Origin: Spirosoma radiotolerans
GTDB taxonomy: Bacteria; Bacteroidota; Bacteroidia; Cytophagales; Spirosomataceae
Assembly: GCF_000974425.1 (NCBI RefSeq)
Contig: NZ_CP010429.1
Span: forward strand, 6,682,001-6,746,000
Reading direction: 5' to 3'
DNA: 64,000 nucleotides
Under the pieces are notes generated by a model. That model did no database searches and was not told the DNA's origin. It saw only the letters and a program-made list of their open reading frames with translations. Shown here piece after piece: positions 1 to 6,654 of this stretch. The position numbers and the translations under genes are program-made. Numbering within the stretch: the first letter of the stretch is position 1; every line of letters starts with the position of its first letter.

Positions 1-623
1 GATTGCTCTGGCCCCGCCGGACTGAACGAGTACGTCGGGTAATTACGACCTGTAATCAAATCGCTGATGTAGTCCAGTGTGCTGTCGGATTGAGTTTCGC
101 CATCGCGCAGGTAGCTGTGTTCGAACAAGAACAGTTCATCCTTGAAGTGATTGATTGCCAACACGTATCGATAAACGGTAAAAACGGCCGCCGGGATCTG
201 GTTTTCGATGGGTACGGGTGCGTGAAGCGAAATGTCCTCGAAACTCTGCACTGCCTGGTAGCCGAAGTAGCCGAACAAGCCGTTGGTGATGAATGGAAAT
301 GGGGCTTTTTCGTGCTGGAAACTGTCTTTAAATTGTTGCAACGCGTCCAGCATAGACTGTTCGTCCAGGCTGCTTGTTTGCTCGTTATCGCCCGGCATTC
401 GGATGGTCAGTAATCTGGACTCATAAGAGAAACTGGCCACCGGATCGAAGGCGATGTACGAAAAGCTATTGTCGTTGCCGTGATAGTCAGAGCTTTCGAG
501 CAAAATACTGTTTAAAAAACGGTCTCGGATTCGGAGGTAAATACTGACCGGCGTGATAATGTCGGCCAGCATCCGTTTGTGTCGGCTGACAACGCGGTAG
601 GTGGTTGGTTGGCTTGTAGTCAT
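1..623 (-). CDS. trpE: Anthranilate synthase component I (N-terminal part, cut by window edge)
   Basis: Chorismate plus glutamine or ammonia is converted to anthranilate, the first step of tryptophan synthesis. Only about 207 N-terminal residues are present; the gene continues beyond the left edge. The translation starts MTTSQPTTYRVVSRHKR and contains LLESSDYHGN near residues 41-50. LLESS is the family's tryptophan feedback-binding motif. GLFGYFGYQAVQSFED near residue 115 is also typical of TrpE. The ATG at 623 is the only sensible start. The gene is preceded by a leader peptide with three Trp codons and a terminator hairpin (667-793), so transcriptional attenuation by charged tRNA-Trp is strongly suggested. 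The catalytic chorismate-binding half is outside the window. Confidence 0.93.
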   Translation of the reverse strand, partial: MTTSQPTTYRVVSRHKRMLADIITPVSIYLRIRDRFLNSILLESSDYHGNDNSFSYIAFDPVASFSYESRLLTIRMPGDNEQTSSLDEQSMLDALQQFKDSFQHEKAPFPFITNGLFGYFGYQAVQSFEDISLHAPVPIENQIPAAVFTVYRYVLAINHFKDELFLFEHSYLRDGETQSDSTLDYISDLITGRNYPTYSFSPAGPEQ

Positions 624-666
624 TTTCTTGTTAGTCTGACGTTAGTGGGACGGCTCGCGCCGAGGC

Positions 667-701
667 AAAAAAATAAGGCTCACCGGGATGCGGTGAGCCT
701 T
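667..701 (-). terminator. Intrinsic terminator of the trp attenuator
   Basis: Read on the minus strand, a perfect 10-bp stem (arms at 692-701 and 675-684) encloses the 7-base loop GCATCCC and is followed by ATTTTTTT. It ends 44 bases before the trpE start codon. It is the first terminator-like structure after both the tRNA-Pro gene and the leader peptide, so it would end transcription of both unless antitermination occurs. Confidence 0.88.
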
Positions 702-743
702 TATATATCTGTTGGTAAACAACAATAGCGGCAACCTCATCCC
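685..743 (-). promoter_or_regulatory. Predicted antiterminator pairing of the trp leader
   Basis: On the minus strand, GGGATGAGGT (743-734, spanning the leader-peptide stop codon) can pair with ACCGCATCCC (694-685) with one A-G mismatch. GCC at 732-730 can add pairs with GGC of the terminator 5' arm. This consumes the terminator loop and the top of its 5' arm, so the two structures exclude each other. A ribosome stalled on the Trp codons (766-758) would leave 743-730 free. A ribosome at the stop codon would cover it. The folding is read by eye. Confidence 0.7.
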
Positions 744-793
744 TTTTGAGAAGAGTGCCACCACCAAATCATGTTGTTAACCGAATTATTCAT
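737..793 (-). CDS. trpL: trp operon leader peptide with Trp-Trp-Trp
   Basis: This 18-codon frame reads MNNSVNNMIWWWHSSQKG and stops with TGA at 739-737. Three consecutive TGG codons occupy 766-758. Trp is normally the rarest residue, so a run of three in a short frame just ahead of trpE is the classic signature of a ribosome-mediated attenuator. The stop codon overlaps the sequence that can form the antiterminator, and the terminator hairpin follows 36 bases later. The peptide itself probably has no function after synthesis. The start is placed at the ATG at 793; an internal ATG at 772 would shorten the peptide without losing the Trp run. Confidence 0.85.
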   Translation of the reverse strand: MNNSVNNMIWWWHSSQKG

Positions 794-827
794 GTCTTCT
801 AACTTTGTTTCTCTTTCTGAACCTGTG

Positions 828-901
828 TCGGGGTGGCGGGATTCGAACCCACGACCTCTACGTCCCGAACGTAGCGCGCTACCAGGCTGCGCTACACCCC
901 G
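828..901 (-). tRNA. tRNA-Pro (anticodon CGG)
   Basis: A full cloverleaf can be drawn: acceptor stem CGGGGTG/CACCCCG, D stem GCGC/GCGC, anticodon stem CTACG/CGTAG with loop TTCGGGA (anticodon CGG), T arm GTGGG-TTCGAAT-CCCGC, and discriminator A. The C1-G72 pair is typical of bacterial proline tRNAs. The 3' CCA is not encoded. The 5' end overlaps the last ten bases of the upstream hydrolase gene. Only 34 bases separate the 3' end from the trp leader peptide start, with no terminator or recognisable promoter between them. The tRNA and trp leader therefore probably share one primary transcript. Confidence 0.96.
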
Positions 902-1719
902 CTCTGGGAGCACAAAGATAAAACGTTTGTTTTGTCTTGAACAAGCGTATCTAATTTTTTCTGCATAAATAAAGTTAATTGTTCTGGAATTTCCCAGGGT
1001 AGCAAGTGCCCAGCTTTCTCAATGCTATCGAATGAAGCGCTTTTCAGATAAGGCAACACCATTCGATGCTGTACGTCAGGTGGCAATGCCCGATCTTCGG
1101 CTCCAACGACAATATGAACCGGGACGCTGATGGTCGCCATGCGGTTCGCTATGTTCTCTTTACTGCCTTTCAGCAACCAGGCATCCCAGGCTGGTTTCGC
1201 TGTTCGTAAATCGTCGGCGATGATCTGCTCCCGAACGGCTTCTGAAACGGGCGATTCCGTAATGTTCTTAAGCGTTTGTTCCGCGGCTGCTCGCTGGCCA
1301 TATCCTTGTAACAATTTTTGCCGTTCGTCGTCCGGAATCGGTTCTGGAACCGGGGGCGATGGCGACACGAGGATCAATGCCTGGAGGCCGTCTGGCTGAC
1401 GGGCGGCTAATGCGAATGCTACCTTTCCACTCATCGAATGGGCCACCAGGACAAAGTTTTTCAGGTTAAATGTGTTAAGTAACGCTAAAACATCATCCAC
1501 CATGCCATCGACCGAATAGTCGGACCCAGACGCTGGCGCTTCTGAATCGCCATGCCCACGCAGATCGACTGCCATACAGCGGTATTTTTCGGCCAATTGA
1601 TCCATAACTGACTGCCACTCAAGAGCTGAGCCACCAAAATAATGCAGGAAGATGAGTGTTGTTGAGCCCTGTCCTTTCTCCAGTACATTGAGATTAACAC
1701 CGTTAATGTTGTGTATCAT
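892..1719 (-). CDS. Alpha/beta hydrolase
   Basis: This 275-residue single-domain hydrolase has an oxyanion-loop HYFGG (about 26-30), nucleophile elbow AHSMSG with Ser95, acid Asp209 in VVGAEDR and His238 in KAGHLLP. That is the complete triad expected of the family. No signal peptide is seen, so it is cytoplasmic; the substrate is unknown. Its ATG overlaps the stop codon of the GH1-like gene by one base (TAATG), which indicates translational coupling. The fold should end near residue 257. The last 18 or so residues are encoded by DNA that also holds the tRNA-Pro promoter, and the stop codon TAG is bases 8-10 of the tRNA. Confidence 0.85.
   Translation of the reverse strand: MIHNINGVNLNVLEKGQGSTTLIFLHYFGGSALEWQSVMDQLAEKYRCMAVDLRGHGDSEAPASGSDYSVDGMVDDVLALLNTFNLKNFVLVAHSMSGKVAFALAARQPDGLQALILVSPSPPVPEPIPDDERQKLLQGYGQRAAAEQTLKNITESPVSEAVREQIIADDLRTAKPAWDAWLLKGSKENIANRMATISVPVHIVVGAEDRALPPDVQHRMVLPYLKSASFDSIEKAGHLLPWEIPEQLTLFMQKKLDTLVQDKTNVLSLCSQSGV
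913..944 (-). promoter_or_regulatory. Bacteroidota-type promoter for tRNA-Pro (and probably trpL-trpE)
   Basis: On the minus strand, TTG (944-942) is followed after 21 bases by TATCTTTG (920-913), an exact match to the Bacteroidota TAnnTTTG element, and then T. The tRNA 5' end lies 11 bases downstream, as expected for a tRNA promoter. The element is embedded in the 3' end of the hydrolase coding sequence. Confidence 0.7.
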
Positions 1720-3050
1720 TAGACCTGGACTTTTAAGCGGGCGGGACGATCGGTTAGTTCGAGGACTTCGCCGTGGGGGACGATAGTAATTTGACCGAAC
1801 TCATTAAGTAAGTTCTTGTACGCCTGGGCCACCGGACGCGGCTTGCGGTCGAGGTCATACAGGCCGCATTCGTTAACATGATTGTTTAACTCGCCCAGTT
1901 GCGAATCCCAGTCGATTTGGTCGATCAGGCTATACCAGGTAAAGCCTAAAACGGGCACACCATCCCGACGCATTTTCATGACACCGACCCATTGTTTGTT
2001 AAGCCATATAGGTGCCTGATCTGCGTCAAAAACGTTGGTTTCTGTGTGCATGACCGGCATCCGGTATCGCTCATAATAGCCCTTGGTGATTTCATACCAG
2101 CCCAGCACATCCATCGATATCTGAATGGTACCATCAGCTAGTCGAATGCGCTCGTTCCGGCCATAGTAATCATTGCCCATGACCTGGTAGCCTGGTGGTT
2201 TGCCTGTCATAAACCAGTCGTACTCTTTGCGGGTCATGCCATTGTCCAGCAAATACATACCCACCGTAGCCGAGGGTGGATTGGCATACAACAGATCCAG
2301 CGACAGAAAGCGTAGTTCATTTTCCAGGGTTATCTGGGGCGACGGTTTTGCGTATAGTTCATGGGTAAACTCGGCACTTTCACTCTGTACAATCACACAA
2401 TCGTTTCGACGTTTGGCAATTTGCTGATTCGCCATAATGCTGGCGGCTACGCAATGTTTCATGGCCGTAACGAACCCTTTATCGGTTTTAAGCTGCTCGT
2501 TCCAGACGCCATCCTTAGCGCTGATTCGGGCGGTCACATAAATCTCGTTGACGGGCGTGTAGAATCGGACCCAAGGATAACGTTCGGCCACAGCTGCGGC
2601 ATAATCGGCAAAGTGAATCGGTAACTCCGGGTTCTGGAAGTTTTCGATCCAGTCCGGAACGCCGAAGTGCATCAAGTCCAGAATTGGTGTAATGCCCAGG
2701 CGCTTAATTTCACCCATGACCTCGTCGGCAAAACTCCAGTCGTATTTGCCTGGTGCTTTGTGTATGCTATAGTAAGGAAGGCCGTAGCGCAGGACGTTTA
2801 GTCCCATTTCTTTAACCAATCCCAGATCTTCCCGCCAGCGATCATAGTGACCACATTCGCGGAGTAAATCCCGCCGAACTTTGCCCTTCTGAATAGTTGG
2901 ATAAGAACACTCGATTCCGGTGGCAAACATGAAATTCGACGGGCTGTTTTCCGGAAGGCCGCTGCCATCATGGCCACCAGCTCCGCCAAATTGATCGCCG
3001 TCGTAATTGCCGTCGCCGTACTTTTTTTCGATAATCTTCAGAAAGCTCAT
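1719..3050 (-). CDS. Glycoside hydrolase family 1-like protein (beta-glycosidase type)
   Basis: This 443-residue protein has a TIM-barrel pattern and the two GH1/clan A landmarks. TPVNEI places the acid/base Glu at 169, and HTETN places the nucleophile Glu at 337. Length fits GH1 enzymes, but overall similarity to classical beta-glucosidases is loose. No signal peptide is visible, so intracellular hydrolysis of a beta-glycoside is inferred. The residues after about 425 form a short extra tail. It lies 76 bases downstream of the GMC oxidoreductase gene and is coupled to the hydrolase behind it. The group therefore looks like an operon for oxidised or unusual glycosides. The exact substrate cannot be told. 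Confidence 0.8.
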   Translation of the reverse strand: MSFLKIIEKKYGDGNYDGDQFGGAGGHDGSGLPENSPSNFMFATGIECSYPTIQKGKVRRDLLRECGHYDRWREDLGLVKEMGLNVLRYGLPYYSIHKAPGKYDWSFADEVMGEIKRLGITPILDLMHFGVPDWIENFQNPELPIHFADYAAAVAERYPWVRFYTPVNEIYVTARISAKDGVWNEQLKTDKGFVTAMKHCVAASIMANQQIAKRRNDCVIVQSESAEFTHELYAKPSPQITLENELRFLSLDLLYANPPSATVGMYLLDNGMTRKEYDWFMTGKPPGYQVMGNDYYGRNERIRLADGTIQISMDVLGWYEITKGYYERYRMPVMHTETNVFDADQAPIWLNKQWVGVMKMRRDGVPVLGFTWYSLIDQIDWDSQLGELNNHVNECGLYDLDRKPRPVAQAYKNLLNEFGQITIVPHGEVLELTDRPARLKVQV

Positions 3051-3126
3051 AAGTGGTAGAGAACGAAACGTAAATGGCCAGTCCGTTGGAATAGTAAATC
3101 AGCCAAAAGGGGAACGTGAGAACCAA

Positions 3127-4719
3127 TCATTGACTGACGCTACTCTGAGCTTTCAGGCCCTCGTGCTTTAAAAATCGGTCGGCTGTCCGAAGGGCCAGTG
3201 CCATTATTGTCAGAGCCGGGTTGACGCTCAAGGCACTTGGAAACGTTGAATTGTCACTGATGTATAAGTTCGGAATGTCGAATGATTGCCCATCGGCATT
3301 GACAACGGCTATTTCGGGGCTGTTGCCCATTCGGCAGGTGCCAATGACGTGCGCATTTCGCTGAAAAGCCCACACATTTCTGGCGCCCGCAGCGGCCCAG
3401 ATGTCACGCATGAGTTTGTCGGCATGGGCTGTCATCCGCTTCTCGTTATCGCCGTTGGAGAAGTAGACACGAGGTTTTGGAATGCCTCGGTTGTCTTTCT
3501 CCTGCGATAACTCCATGTAGTTATGCGCATGAGGCAGGCAGTCGCCTAGAATATTGATCCCCGCCACATGATTGTAAGCCAGGGCTGCCTGTTTCAAGGC
3601 GTTGCCCCACAGACCACGCCCCCGCGCCATTTGGGTCATATATGTAACCGGCATAACACCAATTGACTGAAGCAGATAGCCTCCTGCAAAATCAGCCTGT
3701 TTTGGGCGGTGGGTATCTTCTGAAATCAAGGCACCGGGAATGCCCTTGTACGGACGAATATCCTCGTCAAACTCGCCCCAAATTTGCAATCCAGGATGCG
3801 CCATCACATTCCGACCGACCTGCCCGCTGCTGTTGGCCAGATCGTTGAGGAGTAAGAGCCGGGCTGTTTCTATGGTGCCTGCACAGAGAAATACATACCG
3901 GCAACGCTGGCGTTCTTCCTGGCCGTTGCGGATATATACCACTTCGCTTAGTTTGCCGGATGCGTTTTTAGGTAGTTGCGTTACAAAACACTCCGACCGG
4001 ATTTCGGCTCCGTACTGAATCGCCAGTGGAATGTATGTGACGTCCATACTAGCTTTGGCACCAATGTTACACCCCGCCTGGCAATAACCCCGATTGGTAC
4101 AGGCAGGGCGATGACCTACACCTTCCTGATAATAAGGCGCGGATAAGGCGGCATTGGCAGCCGGGGATGTTTTAATTCCCAATTCCTTACAACCCCGTTC
4201 CATCAACTGGCCAGCTCCGTTGACGGGCAGTGGCCCAAGGGCATAAGCTCGTTTTCGGGCGGGGCCCCACGGATAAGACGATGGCCCTGAAACACCCAGA
4301 AACTGTTCGACCTCCTCATAGTATGGCTCAATCTGATCAAATCCGATTGGCCAGTCTTGCCCGACGCCAAAATCGGTACGTATCCGAAAGTCATCAGGTT
4401 GGGCTCGGGGCGTGTAAGCGGTATAATGAAGGGTTGAGCCACCAACACCCGTACCGGAATTATTGCTTCCAAAAGGTAGAGGGTCATTGCCTGCGCTCAG
4501 CCGTTCGTCATTCCAGAAGAGCTTTTCCTGGGCTTTTTCGTCGGTGGCAAAATCACGGGCCGGGTTCCAGTGCGTACCAGCTTCGAGAGCAACGACGCGT
4601 AAGCCTGCTTTAGCAAGTCGGGCCAGCAGGGGCGCGCCACCTGCTCCCGTGCCAATAATGACTGCGTCAATGGTTTCTGTAGTTGAGTAAGTTTGCATGG
4701 TGGTTGAGTCAAAGGACAT
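3127..4719 (-). CDS. GMC family FAD-dependent sugar/alcohol oxidoreductase
   Basis: The protein has the Rossmann motif IIGTGAGG (about residues 21-28 from the ATG at 4719) and a cysteine-rich CTNRGYCQAGCN segment typical of gluconate/sorbitol-dehydrogenase-type members. The C-terminus carries HVIGTCRMG with the catalytic His, and then NPALTIMALALR. It is about 530 residues. Start choice: a GTG at 4740, ATG at 4719 and ATG at 4698 are in frame; the ATGs are preferred and 4698 is close to the motif spacing of homologues. The gene follows a subunit-3-like partner by about 50 bases, the usual arrangement for gluconate 2-dehydrogenase-type complexes. No Tat signal is present, so it may act in the cytoplasm. 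Confidence 0.88.
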   Translation of the reverse strand: MSFDSTTMQTYSTTETIDAVIIGTGAGGAPLLARLAKAGLRVVALEAGTHWNPARDFATDEKAQEKLFWNDERLSAGNDPLPFGSNNSGTGVGGSTLHYTAYTPRAQPDDFRIRTDFGVGQDWPIGFDQIEPYYEEVEQFLGVSGPSSYPWGPARKRAYALGPLPVNGAGQLMERGCKELGIKTSPAANAALSAPYYQEGVGHRPACTNRGYCQAGCNIGAKASMDVTYIPLAIQYGAEIRSECFVTQLPKNASGKLSEVVYIRNGQEERQRCRYVFLCAGTIETARLLLLNDLANSSGQVGRNVMAHPGLQIWGEFDEDIRPYKGIPGALISEDTHRPKQADFAGGYLLQSIGVMPVTYMTQMARGRGLWGNALKQAALAYNHVAGINILGDCLPHAHNYMELSQEKDNRGIPKPRVYFSNGDNEKRMTAHADKLMRDIWAAAGARNVWAFQRNAHVIGTCRMGNSPEIAVVNADGQSFDIPNLYISDNSTFPSALSVNPALTIMALALRTADRFLKHEGLKAQSSVSQ

Positions 4720-4770
4720 AGAGCGGGACAATCTTGCCACAACGGTCTTCGAAACCGCTGCTCCAGCCCT

Positions 4771-5367
4771 TTACCCGATGCGTTTGGGTTCGCGATCTTC
4801 CAACTGGTTCAGGCCAATGCGGTGCCAGGCGGGAACATCCGCCATGCCGACATAGCCGATTTCCTCCTGCGCCAGCGGATGACTGTAATAGTTCTCGGTC
4901 GCTTCGGTTAGTAGTTCTTCGAAAAACCGATCGGCAGGGAGTTTTTTCCAGGTGTCACCCGGTGCTTCCATCAACTGAACAGCCTTCAGAATAAAGTCCT
5001 GTTGTTCAGCCGAAATGTTTCGGAATTCCTGTTGAAATATCAACTGAGCGCTTTCTTCGATACCCATTAAGCCAAGTCTGTAAGCATCTTCGTCCGGGGG
5101 CATGGTATCGTAGCGCCAGCCATCGTATTTATGCTCGCTCAATCGCTTATCGATGTTGCTTGCCATATCGATCCAGCCCGAAGGGTTATCCTGCGGAACC
5201 AGGCGATTGCAAACGGCTTGGAGTAACGCAAACTCACTGACAGAAAAGAACGTAGGCTGATGCGGGGGCAGTTGCAGGCGCTCAGTTAGCGCCTGCCGTG
5301 TGGCATCGGTGACCTGATCGGTATCGAGCAACGCTCGAACCGTGTTCGTTGGGTAGTAGGGGAGCAT
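4771..5367 (-). CDS. Gluconate 2-dehydrogenase subunit 3 family protein
   Basis: This 198-residue protein has the family's central pattern FFSVSEFALLQAVCNRLVPQD (split here as FFSVSEFALLQ then AVCNRLVPQD, residues about 40-60), followed by an IDKRL segment and a helical C-terminal half. Members are small partner subunits that stabilise or help export GMC catalytic subunits. Many carry a Tat signal; here the N-terminus MLPYYPTNTVRALLDTDQ has none, and neither does the adjacent GMC protein. It precedes the GMC gene in the same transcription unit. A cytochrome c subunit, the third part of the classical complex, is not adjacent. The nearest cytochrome c gene is at 27332. Confidence 0.83.
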   Translation of the reverse strand: MLPYYPTNTVRALLDTDQVTDATRQALTERLQLPPHQPTFFSVSEFALLQAVCNRLVPQDNPSGWIDMASNIDKRLSEHKYDGWRYDTMPPDEDAYRLGLMGIEESAQLIFQQEFRNISAEQQDFILKAVQLMEAPGDTWKKLPADRFFEELLTEATENYYSHPLAQEEIGYVGMADVPAWHRIGLNQLEDREPKRIG

Positions 5368-5403
5368 GGTGGAGTATGTTGGGTAGGGGAGGTGATGTGC
5401 AAC

Positions 5404-5447
5404 GTATGATATAGGATGAATGACAGAACATACATCCTATATCATAC
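5404..5447 (-). repeat. 15-bp perfect inverted repeat, terminator-like hairpin
   Basis: The arms GTATGATATAGGATG (5404-5418) and its exact complement (5433-5447) are separated by 14 bases. It sits in the 133-base gap between the SDR gene and the subunit-3 gene, both on the minus strand. No run of T follows directly, so an intergenic repeat or transcript-processing hairpin is as likely as a terminator. The strand is given as that of the flanking genes. Confidence 0.6.
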
Positions 5448-5462
5448 ATCATACATAAAGTA

Positions 5463-6329
5463 TCATCCCAGCTTGCCGCCGGTTACTTCAATGATGCTGC
5501 CCGTCATGAAGCTGCCTTCATTGGAGGCTAGTAGTACATAGGCAGGCGCTAACTCTTCGGGTTGGCCGGGACGGGCAAGGGCAACTTCGTGACCAAAGTT
5601 TTTGACTTCATCCTCGGGCATTGTCGCTGGAATATTAGGTGTCCAGACAGGCCCGGGTGCCACGCAGTTTACCCGAATGTTTCGTTTGCCTAATTGAATG
5701 GCCAGGGATTTAGTGAACGAATGAATGGCCCCTTTGGTGGCGGTATAATCAACCAGAATTGGGTTGCCCACAATACCGACTATACTACCCGTGTTCACAA
5801 TGGCATCGCCTTCGTGCAAATGCGGCAGAGCGGCCTGAGCCATGAAAAAATAGGCGAGGATATTGGTGTCAAAGGTCCGCCGGAGCTGCTCTTCGGTAAT
5901 ATCTTCCAGTTTTTCCTGCGCCATTTGAAAGGCCGCGTTGTTGACCAGAATGTTCAATTTGCCATAATGGTCCACCGTTTGTTGAACAACATCTTTACAA
6001 GCGGTTGAACTCCGAACGTCAGCCTGAATGACTAGACAGGAGCGCCCTTTACTTTCAACAATTCGTTTGGTATACTTCGCGTCGTCGGTATTTTCGTTGT
6101 AGACAATAGCGACGTCCGCACCTTCCATCGCAAACGCAATGGCTACCGCTCGTCCGATTCCAGAGTCGGCACCGGTAACGATGGCAATCTTATCGGTGAG
6201 TTTGCCGGCTGGTTTGTAGTTAGATAAATTACTGTCGGGAGCCGGGTTCATGTCCGACTGTCGGGCCGGATAGGGGAGTTGCTGACCGGGGATCTCCTCC
6301 GATGTTGGGCGAAATTCAGTTGTTTCCAT
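5463..6329 (-). CDS. SDR family NAD(P)-dependent oxidoreductase (YghA/GSP39-like)
   Basis: This classical short-chain dehydrogenase is about 288 residues from the ATG at 6329; a TTG at 6344 in the same frame is less likely. After a 45-residue N-terminal arm it shows TGADSGIG (52-59, cofactor binding), NNAAF (130-134), Ser182, and YTATK with Tyr195 and Lys199. The N-terminal arm rich in Pro and Gln is the hallmark of the general-stress/YghA subgroup. The substrate is probably a small aldehyde or sugar. The gene is the first of the minus-strand oxidoreductase cluster and is preceded by two repeat elements. Confidence 0.88.
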   Translation of the reverse strand: METTEFRPTSEEIPGQQLPYPARQSDMNPAPDSNLSNYKPAGKLTDKIAIVTGADSGIGRAVAIAFAMEGADVAIVYNENTDDAKYTKRIVESKGRSCLVIQADVRSSTACKDVVQQTVDHYGKLNILVNNAAFQMAQEKLEDITEEQLRRTFDTNILAYFFMAQAALPHLHEGDAIVNTGSIVGIVGNPILVDYTATKGAIHSFTKSLAIQLGKRNIRVNCVAPGPVWTPNIPATMPEDEVKNFGHEVALARPGQPEELAPAYVLLASNEGSFMTGSIIEVTGGKLG

Positions 6330-6460
6330 ATCGTCGTTGAGCAAATGCCCGTTCAGTCAATTCACTGACCGGGTTAGGCACGTAGAAGAAAACAGCTGTT
6401 CAACGCTTTTGTTATCGCTTGCAGAAAGAAGTCACTTTCTCTCAATGGATTTCCCTGATT

Positions 6461-6530
6461 GTGTCCTCACAGACCAGTTGTCCGGATGGTTTTCCTGACG
6501 CGCGTGGTTCGTGAGGACACGGACCACGGA
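6461..6530. repeat. Family A interspersed palindromic element, copy 1
   Basis: This imperfect inverted repeat has outer arms GTGTCCTCACAGACCA and its near complement ending GTGAGGACACGGACCACGG, around a core with TCCGGATGG and CTGACGCG. Related copies lie at 6560, 36308 and 41183, with a short relative at 32393. With copy 2 it fills most of the 325-base gap 6330-6654, which contains no convincing gene. Confidence 0.75.
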
Positions 6531-6559
6531 GAACAAGACAGTGTCTTCTTCCCATGATC

Positions 6560-6632
6560 GGTGTCCTCACGGACCAGTTTTCCGGATGGTTCTGCTGACG
6601 CGCAAGTGGTCCGTGAGGACACGGACCACGGG
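6560..6632. repeat. Family A interspersed palindromic element, copy 2
   Basis: This second copy lies 29 bases after copy 1 in the same orientation: GGTGTCCTCACGGACC on the left and GTCCGTGAGGACACGGACC on the right, with the same TCCGGATGG and CTGACGCG core. The tandem pair lies 22 bases beyond the recQ stop codon and would form two large hairpins in its 3' untranslated RNA. Confidence 0.78.
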
Positions 6633-6654
6633 GAAAGGAAAAGCTAAAAATAAA

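Noticed and set aside
3..413. Plus-strand open frame over the trpE region
   Set aside because: It is the antisense of a clear TrpE N-terminus (LLESS, GYFGYQA) and has no recognisable protein features.
667..701. Hairpin as a plain plus-strand terminator
   Set aside because: The T run follows the stem on the minus strand only, and no plus-strand gene ends there.
771..968. Plus-strand open frame of 65 codons
   Set aside because: It runs through the tRNA-Pro gene on the opposite strand and covers the leader-peptide start; no protein resemblance.
6461..6632. Possible CRISPR array from the two tandem repeats
   Set aside because: There are only two units, they are palindromic over their full length, there are no unique spacers of constant length, and no cas genes are present.
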